NCBI GenBank assembly: GCA_029972225.1
Contig: CP124756.1
Coordinates: 1,904,001-1,968,000, forward strand
Length of the DNA stretch: 64,000 nt
From: Candidatus Thiothrix putei
GTDB lineage: Bacteria > Pseudomonadota > Gammaproteobacteria > Thiotrichales > Thiotrichaceae
Reading direction: 5' to 3'
Shown here in pieces: positions 54,576 to 63,237 of this stretch. Made by a program: the position numbers and the translations under genes. The notes under the pieces were generated by a model, which had not been told where the DNA came from, did not search any database, and saw nothing but the letters and a program-made list of their open reading frames with translations. The first letter of the stretch is position 1; each line of letters starts with the position of its first letter.

Positions 54576-56078
54576 ATGGTCGCAAAGAATGTAAACGTGG
54601 TGCTGGTAGGCGCAGGCACAATGAGTGCCACCTTGGGCGTGTTGCTGAAACAGTTAAACCCATTGTTGACAATCAGCATCATTGAGCGTTTGGATGATGT
54701 CGCTCTGGAAAGCACCAGTGGTTGGAACAATGCCGGTACGGGTCATGCTGCTTACTGTGAACTGAATTACACGCCAGAACAAGCGGATGGCAGTGTCGAA
54801 GTGAGCAAGGCTTATGCAATCAACGAGTCCTTTGAGCGTACTCTACAGTTTTGGTCTTATTTGGTGCAACAAGGGGCATTGCCAGAACCCAGTTCCTTCA
54901 TTAACCCGACGCCTCATTTAAGTTTTGTGTGGGGCGAACGAAACGTGCATTTTCTGCGTAAACGTTTCGAGATGCTGAGTCAGCATCCAATGTTTGCTGG
55001 CATGGAGTACAGCGAAGATCCTGCCGTGTTGCGTGAATGGATGCCTTTAGTGATGAATGGGCGTGATCCAGCTCAAGTAGTCGCAGGTACGCGAGTGAAA
55101 CATGGTTCGGATGTGAATTTTGGTTCCTTAACTCGCAGCATGATCGGTTATTTACAACAGTTTGATGACGTTGACATTCACCTCAAGCATGAAGTCAAAA
55201 GCTTGCGCAAGCAGGCTGGCGGTAAGTGGTGTGTTGTAACACAGGAAACAAACAGTCTATTCGATACGCTGACGTTGACAGCGGATTTTGTGTTTTTGGG
55301 CGCTGGCGGTGGTGCTTTGCCATTGTTGCAAAAATCTGGCATTGCAGAAGGCAAAGGCTACGGTGGTTTCCCTGTCAGTGGTCAATGGTTGGTGTGTAAA
55401 AAACCAGAAATCGTGAGTCAACATTTTGCCAAGGTCTACGGTAAAGCGTCGATTGGTGCGCCGCCGATGTCAGTACCGCATTTGGATACACGCATTATTG
55501 ATGGTGAAAAAGCGCTGTTGTTTGGGCCATTTGCAGGCTTCACCACCAAATTCCTCAAAGAGGGTTCGATTTTGGATTTGTTCGAGTCGATCAAGCCCAA
55601 TAATTTGCTGCCGATGACTAAGATAGGGCTAAGCAGTTTTGACCTGATCCGTTACTTGGTGTCGGAGGTTATGCAAAACCACGATTCACGTATGCGTGCT
55701 TTGCGCGAGTATTTCCCTGAAGCACGTAACGAAGATTGGACATTGGCAAGTGCAGGGCAGCGGGTACAAATTATCAAAAAAGACCCTGTGAAGGGCGGCA
55801 AACTTGAATTTGGCACAGAAGTTATCACGGCTGCGGATGGTTCCTTAGCTGGATTGTTGGGAGCTTCACCGGGTGCTTCGGTCACAGTGACAGCGATGCT
55901 GCAAGTATTGGAGAAGTGTTTTCCTAAGGAAATGGCTTCGGATGCTTGGAAAAGTAAGTTGAAAACCATGATTCCATCCTATGGTGAATCATTGGCTAAC
56001 AATGTTGCGTTGCTTCAGCAGACCCGTGCTTTTACATTGTCGACATTGGGATTGATCAAAGTAGATGACTACCATTGA
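54576..56078 (+). CDS. mqo: Malate:quinone oxidoreductase
   Basis: This roughly 500-residue peripheral membrane flavoprotein oxidises malate to oxaloacetate and reduces quinone. FAD-binding motif: VVLVGAGTMSATLGVLLKQL (about 9-28). Then SGWNNAGTGHAAYCELNYTP and the C-terminal GASPGASVTVTAM. Start ATG 54576 follows GAAGG; the ORF could extend to 54564. It replaces or supplements a NAD-dependent malate dehydrogenase and works beside isocitrate lyase in the glyoxylate/TCA route. Confidence 0.95.
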   Translation: MVAKNVNVVLVGAGTMSATLGVLLKQLNPLLTISIIERLDDVALESTSGWNNAGTGHAAYCELNYTPEQADGSVEVSKAYAINESFERTLQFWSYLVQQGALPEPSSFINPTPHLSFVWGERNVHFLRKRFEMLSQHPMFAGMEYSEDPAVLREWMPLVMNGRDPAQVVAGTRVKHGSDVNFGSLTRSMIGYLQQFDDVDIHLKHEVKSLRKQAGGKWCVVTQETNSLFDTLTLTADFVFLGAGGGALPLLQKSGIAEGKGYGGFPVSGQWLVCKKPEIVSQHFAKVYGKASIGAPPMSVPHLDTRIIDGEKALLFGPFAGFTTKFLKEGSILDLFESIKPNNLLPMTKIGLSSFDLIRYLVSEVMQNHDSRMRALREYFPEARNEDWTLASAGQRVQIIKKDPVKGGKLEFGTEVITAADGSLAGLLGASPGASVTVTAMLQVLEKCFPKEMASDAWKSKLKTMIPSYGESLANNVALLQQTRAFTLSTLGLIKVDDYH

Positions 56079-56300
56079 TTCAGACAATGGTAAGAATTGA
56101 ATTAATTTTATTGTCGACAGATTGAAGGTTTATTACTATCAAATGCCCCAGTGATACGGATATTTGTCTGACATCTTAGGGGATGGCAAGATTCGCAGCA
56201 GCGAGCAGAGAGAGGAATAACAGCTTGCTCTAAGCAAGCAATGGCAGATTGCCGACATTTTACCGGTTTCGTTCACTTTATTGATTCTGAGGAACACTAC
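56079..56300 (+). promoter_or_regulatory. mqo-aceA intergenic region
   Basis: A 222-bp gap that should contain the aceA promoter. ATTGTCGACA (56110-56119) repeats the core of the palindrome upstream of mqo. Confidence 0.4.
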
Positions 56301-57614
56301 ATGACTATGACTCGTGAAGCGCAAATTGCAGCTCTGGAAAAAGACTGGGCAGAAAACCCACGTTGGGCAAACGTCAAGCGTACTTACAGCGCGGCTGACG
56401 TAGTACGCCTGCGCGGTTCTTTGCAAGTTGACCACACACTGGCAAAACGCGGTGCTGCGAAACTGTGGGATCTGGTTAACGGCAGTGCGAAAAAAGGCTA
56501 CGTTAACGCTTTCGGCGCAATCAGCGCGGGTCAAGCGATGCAACAAGCTAAAGCAGGTCTGGAAGCAGTTTACCTGTCCGGCTGGCAAGTTGCGGCTGAC
56601 GGCAACACCTCAGAAACCATGTACCCTGACCAATCGTTGTACGCTTATGATTCCGTACCTACCATGGTTCGCCGTATCAACAACACCTTCAAGCGTGCTG
56701 ACGAAATCCAATGGAGTCGTGGCATCAGCCCGACTGACGAAGGCGGTATCGACTACTTCCTGCCTATCGTTGCTGACGCAGAAGCCGGTTTCGGCGGCGT
56801 TCTGAACGCGTTTGAACTGATGAAGAACATGATCACCGCAGGTGCGGCTGGCGTTCACTTTGAAGACCAATTGGCCGCTGTTAAGAAATGCGGTCACATG
56901 GGTGGCAAAGTATTGGTTCCAACTTCTGAAGCGGTTGAGAAGCTGGTTTCTGCACGTTTCGCTGCTGACGTCATGGGCGTTCCTACCGTTATCCTGGCAC
57001 GTACTGACGCAGAAGCGGCTAACCTGATCACCTCTGACCATGATGCTAACGACAAGCCGTTCCTGACTGGCGAGCGTACTGCTGAAGGTTTCTACCGCGT
57101 TAAGAACGGTCTGGAACAGGCCATCAGCCGTGGCGTTGCTTACGCACCTTACGCTGACATGGTTTGGTGTGAGACTGGTACACCTGACCTTGGCTTTGCG
57201 CGTGAATTCGCCCAAGCGGTTCAAGCAGCTTGCCCAGGCCAGTTGTTGTCTTACAACTGCTCACCGTCTTTCAACTGGAAGAAAAACCTGTCTGACTCAC
57301 AAATCGCATCCTTCCAGGAAGATTTGGCAGCAATGGGTTACAAATACCAGTTCATCACCTTGGCGGGTATCCACGTCAACTGGTTCAACACCTTCCAGTT
57401 TGCACACGCTTACGCACGCGGCGAAGGCATGAAGCACTACGTCAATATGGTTCAAGAACCTGAATTTGCTGCTCGTGACAAAGGTTACACCTTCGTTTCC
57501 CACCAGCAAGAAGTGGGTGTTGGCTACTTCGATGACGTTACCACTGTTATCCAGGGGGGCGCTTCATCCGTAACAGCGTTGACTGGCTCTACTGAAGAAG
57601 AGCAGTTCCATTAA
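56301..57614 (+). CDS. aceA: Isocitrate lyase
   Basis: This roughly 437-residue first enzyme of the glyoxylate shunt has the signature KKCGHMGGKVLVPT (catalytic Cys about residue 197) and SYNCSPSFNWKKNL. Start ATG 56301, with GAGGAA just upstream; the open frame to 56241 lacks a ribosome site. It is followed by a strong terminator. Its presence suggests growth on acetate or other C2 compounds. Confidence 0.95.
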   Translation: MTMTREAQIAALEKDWAENPRWANVKRTYSAADVVRLRGSLQVDHTLAKRGAAKLWDLVNGSAKKGYVNAFGAISAGQAMQQAKAGLEAVYLSGWQVAADGNTSETMYPDQSLYAYDSVPTMVRRINNTFKRADEIQWSRGISPTDEGGIDYFLPIVADAEAGFGGVLNAFELMKNMITAGAAGVHFEDQLAAVKKCGHMGGKVLVPTSEAVEKLVSARFAADVMGVPTVILARTDAEAANLITSDHDANDKPFLTGERTAEGFYRVKNGLEQAISRGVAYAPYADMVWCETGTPDLGFAREFAQAVQAACPGQLLSYNCSPSFNWKKNLSDSQIASFQEDLAAMGYKYQFITLAGIHVNWFNTFQFAHAYARGEGMKHYVNMVQEPEFAARDKGYTFVSHQQEVGVGYFDDVTTVIQGGASSVTALTGSTEEEQFH

Positions 57615-57656
57615 GATTTAACGTTCAGACCGCAAGGTTTGAATAAGTAATCTGGA

Positions 57657-57687
57657 AAAGCCCGACGCTAACAACGTCGGGCTTTTT
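57657..57687 (+). terminator. Rho-independent terminator after aceA
   Basis: The stem AAAAGCCCGACG / CGTCGGGCTTTT with loop CTAACAA is followed by T's. Confidence 0.92.
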
Positions 57688-57714
57688 AATTTCAGCCATT
57701 GCAAGGAGATTTTC

Positions 57715-58215
57715 ATGACAGATTTCAAAACAGCCGACCTGCTCGACGACAACGAAGACAAGCCACTGCAAGTGGTTCAACCGGGTTTTAACAACTACGG
57801 TGGTCGCAGCAAATTCTCTGGTGAGATCGTCACCATCAAGATTTACGAAGACAATTCACTGGTGCGGGAACTGGTTGCCGAAGATGGCAAGGGCAGAGTG
57901 CTGGTGGTGGACGGCGGTGGTTCTACCCGCTGCGCCTTGCTGGGCGATATGCTCGCTGAAAAAGCCGTGAAAAATGGCTGGAACGGCATCGTCGTTTATG
58001 GCCTGATTCGTGATTCTGTCGACATTGGGCAGATGGACATCGGTGTGAAAGCCATCGGCACGCTGCCACTGAAAAGCGTCAAGCGCGGCGTAGGTTTGCG
58101 TAACGAAGTGGTGCGTTTCCACGACGTGACGTTTACCCCCGGTCAATACCTGTATTCGGATGAAGACGGGATGATTGTGTCCCCAGTTCCTTTATTAGGT
58201 GAAGTTCACTCATAA
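57715..58215 (+). CDS. rraA: RraA family protein
   Basis: This 166-residue protein is of the RraA family, which in E. coli inhibits RNase E; related proteins are HMG/CHA aldolases. Motifs: GGRSKFSGEIVTIK, VLVVDGGGSTRCALLGDMLA, GWNGIVVYGLIRDSVDI and DIGVKAIGTLPLKSVKRG. The aldolase-like family metal and substrate Asp/Arg are present (GGSTRCALLGD, LIRD). Ribosome site AAGGAG precedes ATG. Its 3' end overlaps the convergent FIST gene by 10 bp. Confidence 0.92.
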   Translation: MTDFKTADLLDDNEDKPLQVVQPGFNNYGGRSKFSGEIVTIKIYEDNSLVRELVAEDGKGRVLVVDGGGSTRCALLGDMLAEKAVKNGWNGIVVYGLIRDSVDIGQMDIGVKAIGTLPLKSVKRGVGLRNEVVRFHDVTFTPGQYLYSDEDGMIVSPVPLLGEVHS

Positions 58216-59327
58216 ATGGTTGTAAGTGTCATGGTTTGGTTATGTAAGTCACATGTGCCTTTGCTAAAGGGTGACATTTCCCCGTAAGAATAAAACCCGA
58301 TTTGTGTGGTGTGCTCTGGCAGATTGTCTAACACGGCTTCGACTTCTTCTTCAGCATCTGCACCCATTACCATGCGACGCCCGACGCAACTGATGGCGAT
58401 GCACAATACAGGTTTGTCTGTATCAACATCGCACATGAGTGCCGCATTTTCGGCTCCTTCAACCAGTTGCTCTAAATTGGCTCTCATGAGTCGTGCGTGC
58501 ATGCCGACGGGAATATCACCGGCAAAAGTAAGTGATTGGGTGGCCTCGTCAACCGCTAAAATAGTGCGTACTAACTCTTTGACTTCACCGGGTTTGCATA
58601 AGGTTAAAGGGAATCGCAAACCAGTAGCTGGTAGTCCTGCTGCCATTTCACCGAGATAGGTTTTGTATAAAGCCAGTGCTGGTTTGCCCGCTAACTCATA
58701 TAAGACATTATTCTCAGCACGGGTGACTTCACGTGCTGGGCCAAACGGTTTCCAGCCACCTTTGGAACCGTGGCTGAGGTGGACATCGCCATACAAGCCT
58801 AAAGCAGCAACAACACCACTAGTGGGTTTGCCATCTTTTAAGACCCATGTTTTAGTAAAACGCTCACCATCACCCGCCAAGCCACCAGTAACAGTAACGC
58901 TTGGGTTAACGACAGCGTTGAAACCTTGAGTGAGTTCACTGCCATTCACTTTCAACCCATCAGAGAGAGTAAAAATACCGCGTAGTCCTTCCCCCATGAG
59001 ACGGTCTGCCAGTAAGCGTCCGATGGTATATGACTCTTGTGAGTCGTGAATGGCAACGTGTGTGAGACGTAATAAAGTCGATTCAAATGATACCAATGCA
59101 ATAACGAGACTATCATCGTAAATGTTGCCATTCATGATTTCACCAGCACTGGAGCAGCCCATGAAAATAGCTTGTGGGTATTGTGCCGTTAAAGCGTCGA
59201 ATGGTTCTGATTTGTCCAAAAAGCCAGAGTGTCCAAACACTAAGACGAGCAGTTGTGGTGCTGTAATCACTGGCAGTTCAGTTGAAAATCCGTGTGTAAC
59301 AGTATAAGACAGCGTATTTATTTTCAT
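58206..59327 (-). CDS. FIST-domain sensory protein
   Basis: This 373-residue protein has a FIST N region (QLLVLVFGHSGFLDKSEPFDAL, MGCSSAGEIMNG, VTGGLAGDGERF) and FIST C region (AAGLPATGLRFPLTL, FYSYGEMSPFSKG). FIST domains are thought to bind small ligands such as amino acids and often link to signalling proteins. Here it stands alone, without GGDEF or kinase domains. Convergent with rraA. Confidence 0.88.
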   Translation of the reverse strand: MKINTLSYTVTHGFSTELPVITAPQLLVLVFGHSGFLDKSEPFDALTAQYPQAIFMGCSSAGEIMNGNIYDDSLVIALVSFESTLLRLTHVAIHDSQESYTIGRLLADRLMGEGLRGIFTLSDGLKVNGSELTQGFNAVVNPSVTVTGGLAGDGERFTKTWVLKDGKPTSGVVAALGLYGDVHLSHGSKGGWKPFGPAREVTRAENNVLYELAGKPALALYKTYLGEMAAGLPATGLRFPLTLCKPGEVKELVRTILAVDEATQSLTFAGDIPVGMHARLMRANLEQLVEGAENAALMCDVDTDKPVLCIAISCVGRRMVMGADAEEEVEAVLDNLPEHTTQIGFYSYGEMSPFSKGTCDLHNQTMTLTTIYE

Positions 59328-59415
59328 TGCGATACCATTGCATTAATGTGCGATCATTTTTATTAATTGTTAATTCGGTTGAAATGATGGCATAGCTTGC
59401 AGCAGTATACCAGCC

Positions 59416-59796
59416 TTATGGATGAGCAGAATTTACCTTGGCTAACATTTGACTGTTAGTATCAATAAATTCACGGAGAAAAGGTTTGGTACGAGCGCTG
59501 CTAAAACGCGCAACTTCCTGACCTTGCTCAAATAATATGACAGTGGGAAAGCCACGAACTTGATTGCGCCCGGCTAATTTCATGTTTTCGTCTTCGTCCG
59601 TGTCGATTTTGGCAAGCAACACTTTGCCGTGGTATTCGGGGATAACCGCTTTCAGCACTGGGTCGAGAAATAAGCAGGGGCCGCACCAGTCTGCCCAAAA
59701 GTCGACTAGAACAGGATTGCGTAGTGAGGCTTTCAGTACGCGTTCTTCAAAGTCAGCGATACCGTTAATGTTAAAAATGAATGAGTAACTGGTCAT
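59416..59796 (-). CDS. Thioredoxin-like protein
   Basis: This 126-residue protein has the thioredoxin fold with the WCGPC active site (LVDFWADWCGPCLFLDPVLK, about residues 32-46), the cis-Pro region (VRGFPTVILFEQG) and no signal peptide. It is close to standard TrxA in size with a slightly extended N-terminus. It could reduce disulfides in the cytosol. Divergent from pgpA. Confidence 0.88.
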   Translation of the reverse strand: MTSYSFIFNINGIADFEERVLKASLRNPVLVDFWADWCGPCLFLDPVLKAVIPEYHGKVLLAKIDTDEDENMKLAGRNQVRGFPTVILFEQGQEVARFSSARTKPFLREFIDTNSQMLAKVNSAHP

Positions 59797-59891
59797 GTTG
59801 AGCCTTCTGTTTGTGTCGTAGGGCGCAATTATAGCGGCCTGGCAGCAGATGTGTATAATCCCTATGCCTTACTAGAGAGGAATTGGCGCTG

Positions 59892-60377
59892 ATGCACACG
59901 ATAGTACCGGCAAAAACGGTTTTTTCTTCCCCTATTCATTTTTTGGCTTTCGGTTTTGGTAGTGGTTTGTCACCGGTTGCACCAGGAACTGCTGGAACAT
60001 TGGCCGCAATTCCTTTGTACTTGTTGCTGGTGCAGTTGCCGCTGTGGAGCTATGTACTGGTACTTTTGCTTATTTCAGTGGCAGGTATCTGGATTTGCGG
60101 GGAATCTTCCCGTCGTCTTGGTGTACATGATCATGGTGGAATTGTGTGGGATGAGTTTGCAGGTTTTTTGCTGACGATGCTTGCGGCACCTGGTGGTTGG
60201 GTGTGGATTGTGGTCGGCTTCGCCTTATTCCGTTTGTTTGATATATGGAAGCCATGGCCAGTGCGTGTGGCTGACCGTCAAGTGGTCGGCGGCTTGGGTA
60301 TCATGTTAGATGATATACTGGCTGGTATTTATGCTTGGTTTGCATTGCAAGGATTGGCTTATTTCTTTGCCGCTTAA
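59892..60377 (+). CDS. pgpA: Phosphatidylglycerophosphatase A
   Basis: This roughly 161-residue inner-membrane protein has the family motifs FGSGLSPVAPGTAGTLAAIPLYLL and GGIVWDEFAGFLLTM (conserved Asp/Glu), and RLFDIWKPWPVR near the C-terminus. It dephosphorylates phosphatidylglycerophosphate. Start ATG 59892 follows GAGAGGAA; the frame from 59883 is longer by three residues. Confidence 0.93.
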   Translation: MHTIVPAKTVFSSPIHFLAFGFGSGLSPVAPGTAGTLAAIPLYLLLVQLPLWSYVLVLLLISVAGIWICGESSRRLGVHDHGGIVWDEFAGFLLTMLAAPGGWVWIVVGFALFRLFDIWKPWPVRVADRQVVGGLGIMLDDILAGIYAWFALQGLAYFFAA

Positions 60378-60384
60378 ACAGGAA

Positions 60385-60408
60385 AAAGCCTTCCAGAAGG
60401 AAGGCTTT
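60385..60408 (+). terminator. Terminator hairpin after pgpA
   Basis: The stem AAAGCCTTCC / GGAAGGCTTT with loop AGAA; T-run only short. The remaining bases to 60613 hold no gene; the gltX promoter should be there. Confidence 0.75.
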
Positions 60409-60613
60409 CAATGCCTGAAACTTGTGATTATGATTAGGCGCTTCAGTATGGAATAAAAAGAAGGGGCGTAGCCCTGTTATTATTTTTCTACCCCTTTAGC
60501 CCTTGAACGAGGCTGATTATGTGGGGTGGGCACTGAATTTGAACTGAATATTTCGACTATTTTTCATTCAGTTTTGCTTAAGGTATTATTTAAAAATCAA
60601 TCACTGGAATGTC

Positions 60614-62026
60614 ATGAACGTCAGAACTCGCTTTGCCCCCAGCCCGACTGGTTATTTGCATATTGGTGGCGCACGTACTGCGCTATTTTCTTGGCTGTAT
60701 GCCCGTAAGATGGGCGGCACTTTCATTTTGCGTATCGAAGACACCGATCGTGAACGCTCCACGCAAGCCTCTGTGGATGCGATTCTGGAAGGCATGGCAT
60801 GGCTGAATTTGGGGCATGACGAAGGCCCGTTCTACCAAACCCAACGCTTCGACCGTTACGCGGAAGTGATTCAGCAATTGCTGGAGAGCGGTCATGCCTA
60901 CCGTTGCTATTGCAGCAAGGAGGAGCTTGAGCAGATGCGCGAAGCGCAAATGGCACGCAAAGAAACCCCGCGTTACAACGGGCTATGGCGTGACCGTCAG
61001 GATGAAACACCGCCCGCAGGGATTGAGCCGGTAATACGTTTCCGTAACCCGCAAACGGGTGTGGTGGAAATTAATGATGTGGTGCGTGGCAAAATCACCA
61101 TTAGCAATGCCGAAATGGATGATTTAATCATTGCGCGTTCTGACGGCACACCCACGTATAATTTGACTGTGGTGGTGGATGATATTGATATGCAGGTAAC
61201 GCACGTTATTCGTGGTGACGACCATATCAGCAATACGCCGCGTCAGATCAATATTATGCGGGCATTGGGTTTTGAACCACCGAAGTTTGCGCATTTGCCG
61301 ATGATTTTAGGTTCGGATGGGCAGCGTTTGTCGAAACGTCACGGTGCAGTGAGTGTGATGCAGTACCGTGATGACGGTTTCCTGCCGCAGGCGTTGCTGA
61401 ATTATTTAGTGCGTTTAGGTTGGTCGAATGGTGATCAGGAGATTTTCTCGCGTGAAGAGATGATCGAATTGTTTTCACTGGAAGCCATCAACCGTGCGCC
61501 ATCGGCGTTTAATGCGGATAAATTGTTGTGGCTGAATCAGCACTACATTAAGACCTTGCCAGTGGCGGAATTAGAAGCGCAGTTGCAGTGGCATTTGCAG
61601 GCGCAAAACTTGGATGTCTCGCAAGGCCCAGCCTTAGCCGATGTGATCAATGCCCAACGCGAACGTGCCAAAACGTTGGTGGAAATGGTGGCGATTAGCC
61701 GGTATTTCTACGAAGAGTTTGCTGAATTTGATGCCGCAGCGGTGCAAAAGCAGTTCAAAGCGGATACGGCTGATAATTTGCAGGTGGTGCATGATGAATT
61801 GGTTGCTTTGACTGCTTGGCAGGGTGAGGCGATCCACGCAGCCATTCAAGCCGCTTGCGAAACATTAGGCTTGAAATTGGGTAAAGTGGGGCCGCCGTTG
61901 CGGGTGGCGGTGACGGGTAGTGCGTCTTCGCCCTCACTGGAAATTACCTTGGAATTGATTGGGCGTGAGCGCACTTTGCAGCGGATTCAGCGGGCAATTG
62001 GCTTTATTCGCACTTTGGCGGCTTAA
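60614..62026 (+). CDS. gltX: Glutamyl-tRNA synthetase
   Basis: This 470-residue class I synthetase charges tRNA-Glu (and may also charge tRNA-Gln for amidation). HIGH-type motif [20 protein letters not shown] (about 14-33), KMSKS-type motif [12 protein letters not shown], and FAPSPTG at the N-terminus. A C-terminal anticodon-binding domain is present. Two tRNA-Glu genes lie 0.9 kb downstream. Confidence 0.96.
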   Translation: MNVRTRFAPSPTGYLHIGGARTALFSWLYARKMGGTFILRIEDTDRERSTQASVDAILEGMAWLNLGHDEGPFYQTQRFDRYAEVIQQLLESGHAYRCYCSKEELEQMREAQMARKETPRYNGLWRDRQDETPPAGIEPVIRFRNPQTGVVEINDVVRGKITISNAEMDDLIIARSDGTPTYNLTVVVDDIDMQVTHVIRGDDHISNTPRQINIMRALGFEPPKFAHLPMILGSDGQRLSKRHGAVSVMQYRDDGFLPQALLNYLVRLGWSNGDQEIFSREEMIELFSLEAINRAPSAFNADKLLWLNQHYIKTLPVAELEAQLQWHLQAQNLDVSQGPALADVINAQRERAKTLVEMVAISRYFYEEFAEFDAAAVQKQFKADTADNLQVVHDELVALTAWQGEAIHAAIQAACETLGLKLGKVGPPLRVAVTGSASSPSLEITLELIGRERTLQRIQRAIGFIRTLAA

Positions 62027-62117
62027 GGTGAGCAATATCCCCCTAAGCTAATACGATTTATGGGGGGTTTTATGCTATGTTTGTATGACTAAAACCTAGC
62101 ATGAATGAGGAGGATAA

Positions 62118-62567
62118 ATGAAAGTCAAAGACATCATGAATACCAGCGTCAAAACCGCTAAGCCCAATACCCCGGTGCGTGATTTGGTCGAGGTTATGTG
62201 CTTTAACAAGATCAGCGGTATGCCGGTCGTGGATGACAATAACAATGTCGTCGGCGTCGTTTCTGAAAAAGACGTGTTACGCAAGATGTTCCCTGACATC
62301 TCCGAGGTTGCCAGTGAAGAGGGCGTGCCTGATTTCGAGAAGATGGAAAAAGGTTACAGTGATGCCTTGGGTTTGCAAGCCAGCGATTTGATGAGTAAGT
62401 TGGTGGCATCTGCCAGCCCTGAAATGCCGTTGATGAAGGCGGTTTCTATCATGTGTGTGCAAAAAATTCGCCGTATTCCCGTGGTCGAAGCGGGTAAGTT
62501 AGTGGGCATTATTAGCCTTGGCGATGTGCACAAAGCAATCTTCGCAAATTCTTTAAAAGGCGCTTGA
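62118..62567 (+). CDS. Two-CBS-domain protein
   Basis: This 149-residue protein has tandem CBS domains: MKVKDIMNTSVKTAKPNTPVRDLVEVM with GMPVVDDNNNVVGVVSEKDVLR, and LMSKLVASASPEMPLMKAVSIMC with RRIPVVEAGKLVGIISLGDV. CBS pairs bind adenine nucleotides and regulate other proteins. Ribosome site GAGGAGG precedes ATG. Followed 45 bp later by a tRNA gene. Confidence 0.9.
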   Translation: MKVKDIMNTSVKTAKPNTPVRDLVEVMCFNKISGMPVVDDNNNVVGVVSEKDVLRKMFPDISEVASEEGVPDFEKMEKGYSDALGLQASDLMSKLVASASPEMPLMKAVSIMCVQKIRRIPVVEAGKLVGIISLGDVHKAIFANSLKGA

Positions 62568-62610
62568 CAGAAACGGCGGATTCCTTCAGAATTCGCCTCT
62601 CTTTCGCCGT

Positions 62611-62686
<76 letters not shown>

Positions 62687-62710
62687 ATATTGACCGACGT
62701 GAGAGTATTT

Positions 62711-62914
62711 ATGGATCGTCTTGGTCGCTACAGCTTAATCACTGGTCTGGTGATAACAGTCGTAGGCTTAGTCTTCGGATTTGGCTTCATGTTTGCAGAC
62801 AGCGATGAGTTGGCGAAAATGTTTTTACTGGCAGTGCCACTCGGTTTTTTAATAACATTTGCCGGGTTGTCTACCATCGTCATTTTCTCACCACGAGATA
62901 ATGACACACAATAG
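62711..62914 (+). CDS. Small hypothetical membrane protein
   Basis: This 67-residue protein starts at ATG 62711. Two hydrophobic helices (about 8-30 and 38-58) are separated by a short acidic loop. Unknown function. It is located between tRNA genes; the frame could extend to 62690, which overlaps nothing but lacks a ribosome site. Confidence 0.6.
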   Translation: MDRLGRYSLITGLVITVVGLVFGFGFMFADSDELAKMFLLAVPLGFLITFAGLSTIVIFSPRDNDTQ

Positions 62915-62934
62915 GTTTGGAAGTTTACATCAGC

Positions 62935-63010
62935 GACCCTATCGTCTAGAGGCCTAGGACACGACCCTTTCACGGTTGTAACTGGGGTTCGAATCCCCAT
63001 AGGGTCGCCA
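62935..63010 (+). tRNA. tRNA-Glu (TTC), copy 1
   Basis: A 76-nt cloverleaf with acceptor GACCCTA, D-loop GTCTAGAGGCCTAGGAC, anticodon TTC in CCCTTTCACGG and encoded CCA. The 76-nt sequence is identical in copy 2. Confidence 0.95.
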
Positions 63011-63032
63011 CTTTTTTCAGGTTCACATCAGC

Positions 63033-63108
63033 GACCCTATCGTCTAGAGGCCTAGGACACGACCCTTTCACGGTTGTAACTGGGGTTCGAATCCCCATAG
63101 GGTCGCCA
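63033..63108 (+). tRNA. tRNA-Glu (TTC), copy 2
   Basis: Identical to copy 1; the two repeats start 98 bp apart and share short flanking sequence, so this is a recent tandem duplication. Confidence 0.95.
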
Positions 63109-63237
63109 CTTTTTTCTCGCTGCTCACTCCTTCTCCAATCAAACATTATCACAACATTGTTGTAACCTCTTTGCGCCGAAAAAGTCTATACTGGCATTCT
63201 ACACAATACATCTAGTCTTGCAGGGTGGAGAACAATA

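Larger units (their letters stand above)
62927..63116 (+). repeat. 98-bp-period tandem duplication carrying tRNA-Glu
   Basis: Units 62927-63018 and 63025-63116 are identical over 92 bp, including sequence before and after the tRNA. Confidence 0.95.

Noticed and set aside
62039..62072. Rho-independent terminator after gltX
   Set aside because: CCCCC and GGGGGG could pair but the loop is long (about 18 bases) and the T-run short; not convincing.
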